In this document: positions 58,202-64,000 of the stretch, one piece after another | Layout: the number at the start of each line of letters is the position of its first letter | Numbering within the stretch: the first letter of the stretch is position 1 | Assembly: GCF_003473485.1 (NCBI RefSeq) | Contig: NC_053048.1 | Location: forward strand, 29,756,755 to 29,820,754 | DNA from: Medicago truncatula | Taxonomy: Eukaryota > Streptophyta > Magnoliopsida > Fabales > Fabaceae | Direction: 5' to 3' | Length of the DNA stretch: 64,000 nt | Made by a program: the position numbers and the translations under genes | Notes under the pieces: model-generated | Told to the model about the DNA's origin: nothing | Databases searched by the model: none | Seen by the model: only the letters and a program-made list of their open reading frames with translations

Positions 58202-58749
58202 ATTAAATTTATTTCAGACTCATTTTTCGGTACATAATAGACAAAGTAAATTCTTAGATACTTTTTTTGTTAATATTTGAATTAATTTTAAAATAAATTA
58301 AAATGAAAATATGACATGCAATGATGGGTACTAGGGATGGTAATGGGTACCCAATGGGTAGGGTGTTATAGTACTCTTCTTCATATCCACGTTTGTAAAA
58401 AATGCCTGTATCCAAGCCCATAACCTCGTGGACAACAACTTTAATGTCTTCCCCATACTCTATGGGCACCTAACTACTCATACCTGCACTTTAACTCTGA
58501 AAAGAGAATAAAATATATCACAATTGAAAATAAAACTATAATCCTAAAATTTTCTAATCAACTTATAAAATTAGTACTAATCATAATATTTAGCTAAATA
58601 AAAACGCATCCAAAATATCCCTCGGAAATAAAAAAGAAAAAAATTCAAAATACTTATAAAAAGTGCATAATAAAATAAACATCATTGCATATCATCCTTA
58701 TCCATTGGACATTTTTTACAAACGCGGGTATGGGGAAGGGTACTATAAC

Positions 58750-58791
<42 letters not shown>
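58750..58791. repeat. CA/TA microsatellite
   Basis: ACACACACA followed by about 15 TA dinucleotides. Confidence 0.9.
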
Positions 58792-58794
<3 letters not shown>

Positions 58795-60463
58795 TTTCAA
58801 GTGGTGTTCACAAACTAACATTGACCCCACTACCTGCTCATTTTTCCTCAACTTTCTTAGAAGCCATCCATGTTCATCATCCTTAAAAGTACTTCATGCC
58901 ATCATACTGAACTATAATTTTCTTGACATCCATGAAAATGATGGAAGTCATTCCCATCACGTGTAACAACCACCTGACGGAATTGTAACTAAAACAAAGC
59001 ACCAACAACCGTGACTCACGAGTGGCGACCATATATTGTGCATGAACGTGTAATCCTCCAACCAACAGATGTTATGATTTCATTTTTCGCCACTCCATAT
59101 CCATGGTTTATGACGTTTTGAATCGGTGTTATAAAAATAGTTTTGGTGAAATTGGTTCTTTTTCATTTTGTTTATAAACAACATATACAAGCCTAGATCG
59201 TTCAGTAAAGGTTTTCGATTTCCTCCGGTTCTTACCGATGCTTAGTTTTAGCAAGATCCCATACATGGTGGTTGGGGTATCAAAAGACAAACAAATTACT
59301 CCTATGCAAATATTTATCCTGAAGAAGATAATTGTGGAAACTTTTTATATAGAAAAATAGCGAAATGTTAGTGCATTTGTACAAAAAGTTTAAAAATGTA
59401 TCTTTTTATAATAAAAATGAGGGACTAAGAGAAAAAGAAAAATTAAACATGAATCAAATGTGGTGGGGTAGTAGTTCCTACAACATCAGCTTAATCTGAG
59501 CTGGGGACGGCTCAGATAATGATATTAAAACCCAACGAGCAACCAATGTTTTCGAATAGAAAAGGCGCCATACCAATAACTGTTAATGTTGATTGATGGA
59601 TTCCTTCCTTCGGTTGAGCAGGACATTTGGGAATATAGGGAGTATGGAAATGTATGCATTCGAATAGTATGGCTTCCAATATAATCATCGTCTTCCAAAA
59701 TATGCGCTTTTTCATTACAACTGCTAACTGACATAATTCCTGCAAAGCATAATCTCTCCAGGAGAGGAGTCGTCAAAGAAATGGAGTCAAGGAATTATCA
59801 GCTGTGTGGACTGGTACCGAAAAGTTCAACTCATATTTTTACAATATGACTTTGCATCACATATTTGTTATGCGGTAGCTCGTTGGTTCGGAATAGCTAT
59901 GATTAGTCTACCGAACATTTTCTTTTCCTTTTCAACTTTAATCTAGTTTGGATCGAGTAAGAAAATTAAAAGAGGTTTGATGATCATTTGGCACAATGTA
60001 TTGTGGTCGATTTGAAAGGTGATGAGTGACCACCTTTCTAAAAATAAATTGTTAGCAGCTGAAGAAGTCGTGGATACTTGTAAGTTGACGACATGGTGTT
60101 GGTATCTAGGAAAGTTAGCAAAATATCCGTGTAATTTTTATGCCAATGGTGTAAAAAAAGGCATATTTCCTAACACATACTATATTGTTAGGAAATGTGT
60201 AAGTCGTGGCTCCAAGCACCTCAAGTTACAAATGTGTAAAAAAAAAAAAAAAAATATTTCCCAACACAGATTATAGTGTAATGAACGATACCAAGTCATA
60301 TAAATACTCAAATATTCTGGAAAAATGTTGAGATGGAAAAACAAAGCAAACCCATATATGTCCTTCAAGTTAAAATCTAAGCAAAACATAAAAGATCTTA
60401 AAGCCATAATTCTAGTATTGGAATAACAGAAAATAGTAAAATCTAAGACGCTGTCCAATGCAG

Positions 60464-62147
60464 TTAAAATTTCTCCCCCTCAATGTTGGTTAATAAGTGA
60501 CGAAGACCATTTGTTAGAGCAGATGATGACGACAAAGATGCCTTTAATATGCTCAGACACTGCAACAACACCGGAATATATAGTTAGCAGTAAATACATT
60601 CAATCAATATAACACATAAAATAACACGAAACATAGATTTATGAATAGATTATGTTCTTTCTTACCTCCTTAATGCCAATGGTGACGAGCTTTTCCTTCA
60701 TATCATCAAGAGGAATTTTGAAGTGGTTGATTAAATGTAAAATAGAAAATGTAGAAGATGGTGCAATGATCAAGTCATCTGTTACCATATATATTCTTAG
60801 TCCATCTCCCTTGATATAACCATCATCATTTCCTTTAGGTGATTTGGGATGACTACAAACTAGGTTCAGTTGCCCAACATTTTTCTCATAACTGCCATAT
60901 TCACGACTCCTATCTTCATCGCTAACGAAAAATTGATTATGAACAACACTATCCTGAAAAGTTTGAAACTTATTATAGTAACAATAATGCTTCACACGAG
61001 GCTCTTGAATAGGTAATATCTGCATGTTTAATTTGAAGTGAGGTGCCAAATGTGGATCAACAAGTCTTTTCTTTGCTTCTCTTGTCAAATATGTGTTTTC
61101 ATGCAAATCGGCTACGCTCTTGTACAAACCATCAATGTTACCCATAGAACAGTTCCCTCCTAATATACGAACGACTCCTCCTAATGGAAATGTGAGATAA
61201 CTTACAAGTAAGTCTGCAAAATCTTTTTCTCCTTGAGCATACAATATCTTGCCATCTGATTTTCTATAAACTAGCTTCAATCTGATTTTGATATTACTAC
61301 TGTTTGCGACATTACAGGAGAAAACACTTGGACTCTGGATCAATGGTTTCTTTTCTAGAAAGAAATCTGTCAGAGTTGACTTGGAAAGCAAAGCACACTT
61401 TAAAAGATCGAGTACCTGTACATAATACTAATATTTCAAAAATGAATTGATGACAAAATTTAAAAAGCGATGTATTGTAAAGCAAGAAACAAATAAGCGA
61501 ACACAACTATAAAATATAACCTTTTCTTTAGTGACGTTGAGAGTCATTTGATTTACTGAACTTATGTCTTTTATTCCATAATTCTGAAGCATACTAAGGC
61601 CGGTGAATTCCACTGAGTTCGGCTTGACAATAAGATCATCAGAAATAACAAAAGTAACACCTTCTTTGACAAATCCTTTCCCAAAATGTTTTAAAAAAAT
61701 TGAACGACTCAAAGGTTTTCCATCCATACAGTTTTTGTTTGTTGAATTGTAGAAATAACCATTGTTGATGCAGAAACAATCAAACCTGAAACATAAGAGG
61801 TACTTTGTAGGCTGAGTGTCATCAATGTTAAGTTTAAGATTGGTGCAATAATCTTCAGAAGAGTTCTTTGGGTGTAATATCATTTCTTTGCTTGTCTCAG
61901 TCTGCATACACTCTTCGTCGAGATCTACCACACTTTGATAAAATGAGTTCAAACAACCTATGGTAACAGGTCCAATGTTTGAGTCCTTCTGTACAAGTCT
62001 TGCAATGGTTCCTAACGGCAATGTCAAGAAACTAAATAGAACATCGACAAAGTCTTTCCCAGCCTCAGCAAATAAGACTTTGTTGGTTTCTTTTTTCACC
62101 AGAAGTTTCAATCGCACTCGCCTCTCTGTTGGAGCAGTAGCAGCCAT
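60464..62147 (-). CDS. DUF674 family protein, copy 8 (490 aa, intact)
   Basis: Exons 61521-62147 (209 aa, ATG at 62147), 60666-61415 (250 aa) and 60464-60559 (31 aa, ends GEKF), all phase 0. Donors are AAAAG/GTTATA and GGAG/GTAAGA; acceptors are GTACAG and TTGCAG. Module 1: LLVKKETNKVLFAEAGKDFV, FLTLPLGTIARL, IGCLNSFYQS. Module 2: VYRKSDGKILYAQGEKDFAD, YLTFPLGGVVRILGG, YMVTDDLIIAPSS. Cys segment CFRFDCFC...C. Exon 3: CLSILKASLSSSSALTNGLR. Exon sizes and flanks mirror copy 7, so the two look like the product of a block duplication. Confidence 0.88.
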
Positions 62148-64000
62148 GGTAGAAACTAGCAAACAATTTTATAATGCAAATTAATATATTAAAACAAGCG
62201 AACTACATGAGGCAATTCACCCCAAACAAAAGAAGAAAAAAGGCCAATAAAGTAGGCTACGCCTACAACCAACAAAAACAAAAATAAAAGAACATAACAT
62301 CTACAAAGAGACCTCTATAACATATTTTAGAGGGTTGAGTTGTTCAATTGGTTTGAGGTATGAGATAAGAATTAAGAATTTAGATGTCCTGGGTTCAAAC
62401 TCAGACAAAGGAGTAAATATTAATCTAAAAACTAAATACTAACATATGTCGTTCAAAAAAACAAAATACAAAGAAACCATCCAAAATAAACAATGGAAGC
62501 AATAGAAACAACAACTATCATATTCGTACATCTTTATTTTTCATACACTCATTCAACAATTGATTTTCTCCATTCATCAAATCGCTAACATATCATGTCT
62601 ATCACATCACTCTCAAGGTGTAGAATGAATATCGGATGTCTATTAAATTATTTCTTAAAAACAAATACAAGGGGAAAACACTCGCAAATCAAACCAAAAA
62701 CAAAACTTTAGAAGGGTTTAGCACGGTACAAGATAAAATGCACTTAAAGCCTACGGGTAATGGGTGAAATATTTTGTTCAATAGAAAAACAAAAGAAAAT
62801 GTGTTTTAATTAAATCTAATGGACTATTATAAAAGAAATTATGGTGAGAAATATTGAGTATAATAAACTAAGAGTATGTTTGGATTGACTTGTTTTTGAA
62901 CTTATGAAATATTGTTTATGTATATAAATAAGCTTTTATGTTAATTCATAGGTTCTCACTAACAAAAATAGTATTTTCATAAACTGTTTTTTCATAAATT
63001 ACCTTGACAAACTTGTGAATAATACAAAAAGCCTTATTTATTTTCATAAGTTGTTTTGTATAAGCTAATTTAAACGGACCCTAAATACTTTGAGAATAAT
63101 AGAAACAAAAGAAAGTATATTTCAAATCTTGCAGGCGAATAATTTTTAAAATTGCAACATCCACAGATAAACAAACAAAGCATGCAATAATTATCATCTT
63201 GCATTTTGCGGTAAATCAAACAACCGAATTAAACCAAACCAAATATCACCGTTTAGTTTGGTTCGGTTTTACTTCTAAACACCTTTCAAAACCAAATCAA
63301 ACCAAGTCAATCCTATAAAATCGAACCAAACCGAAGCTTTTAATCTTAATATTAGGCTTTCGAAAAGTCCAGCTTGGGACCTAAAAAAACCTATACCTAA
63401 AAAAGTCTATGATATGCTACAGGCCGCTAGGGCTTGGATTTAACCTTGCAAAACCTAGATCCGTCTAACCTATTTTTGCTGCCAATCCCAACCAACAAGA
63501 GTCAATCAATCCAAATCCATAAAGTAGTTAACATGAAACCATAACAAAGGGAAGAAAGAATAATGAAAATTATTGTAGAAAAAAATGGTTAAAAAAGAAA
63601 AAGAGACAGTGAGGCGGCACCTGTTATGAGAGGGTTGGGAAAGGAGACTCAGCGATGGAAGTAAGTAATGGTTTACGAGGGAAATAGGTTTTTGATTTTC
63701 AATCATTATCATTTTCTATTTAAATCTTTATTTGCCTAAAATAAAAATCGAACAATCAATCAAATTGATTTCAGACTGATTTTTCGGTACAAATAAATAA
63801 TCTGAATAACTAGTTGGAGATTCTGTGCAGTAAGATCATGGGCCGCTGTTAGCTCCTAAAACTTTTCAAAACTAGTTAGGGTGTGTTTGGTAAAAAAAAG
63901 TTATAAGCTAGCTGATGGCTGATAGCTGATAACTTATAGCTGAAAAGTTAGCTGATTAAAATTAAAAATGTTTGGTAAAATTAACTGTTAAAGTGACTAT
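62148..64000. other. Right-end spacer with SINE-like and MITE-like sequence
   Basis: No gene found. A SINE-like segment lies at 62331-62460. A possible MITE at about 62871-63083 has ends AGTATGTTTGGATT and AAACGGACCCTAAAT. 63180-63780 resembles 56200-56960. From 63890 GTGTGTTTGGT starts what may be another MITE, cut by the window end. Confidence 0.5.
62331..62460 (+). repeat. SINE-like segment with RNA polymerase III boxes
   Basis: TTGTTCAATTGG (A-box-like, about 62340-62351) precedes GGTTCAAACTC (B box, 62392-62402) at tRNA-like spacing. The body and ends are not well defined. Confidence 0.4.

Larger units (their letters stand above)
54747..60463. other. Spacer with nested Mutator-like elements and duplicated flank
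   Basis: No gene found. 56200-56960 resembles 63180-63780. A Mutator-like fold-back 57000-58201 contains another, 57392-57891. Near 58334 TAGGGATGGTAATGGGTACC looks like one end of a hAT-like element whose other end I could not place. A CA/TA microsatellite lies at 58750-58791. The rest is AT-rich. Confidence 0.55.

Noticed and set aside
59512..59776. Two overlapping minus-strand frames of about 80 aa
   Set aside because: No recognisable domain and not in any repeated context; probably chance.

Overview
The window looks like nuclear DNA of a legume. The basis is a large Ogre/Tat-type Ty3 retrotransposon (these are abundant in Fabeae and Trifolieae), an expanded DUF674 gene cluster of the kind known from Medicago-like genomes, AT-rich spacers, and many small Stowaway, Mutator-like and hAT-like elements. 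Medicago or a close relative is my best guess. This rests on family knowledge, not on a search.

Positions 1-17533 are one Ogre-like LTR retrotransposon whose left end lies about 620 bp outside the window. Its order is: 5' LTR (to 2653), primer binding site, leader, ORF1 (3363-4793), gag, protease, a spliceable intron (8257-8539), reverse transcriptase, two RNase H domains, integrase (to 12028), a 2.2-kb non-coding 3' region, polypurine tract, and 3' LTR (14249-17533). The LTRs differ at only a handful of positions, so the insertion is recent. Even so, the frame is broken inside gag (near 6020) and between RT and RNase H (near 9609). The 3' region holds six 28-nt hairpins whose outer stems change sequence while every pair is kept. 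This is the most striking signal in the window.

Positions 17534-64000 are a cluster of DUF674 genes. Eight copies lie on the minus strand: 22147-23824, 27967-29680 (single-base frameshift), 32522-34170, 41205-42603 (truncated), 45700-47074 (decayed), 47709-49486, 53013-54746 and 60464-62147. A ninth, badly decayed copy lies on the plus strand at 39163-40497, interrupted by a LINE fragment that itself carries a hAT-like MITE. Intact copies share a three-exon layout with phase-0 introns. Exons 1 and 2 encode homologous modules, and exon 3 resembles the start of exon 2, so the gene itself arose by internal duplication. The copy at 47709-49486 has a 129-bp in-frame tandem duplication that also duplicates a splice acceptor. 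The truncated copy at 41205-42603 abuts, head to head, a 5'-truncated copy of the splicing factor gene SF3A1 (42640-44004) with one in-frame stop.

The spacers hold at least four Stowaway-like MITEs with TA target duplications, a Mutator-like MITE, a pair of nested Mutator-like fold-back elements near 57-58 kb, hAT-like elements, a tRNA-derived SINE (37200-37411), and several less certain terminal-inverted-repeat elements. I found no rRNA, functional tRNA or CRISPR array. The molecular function of DUF674 proteins is not established, and I do not assign one.
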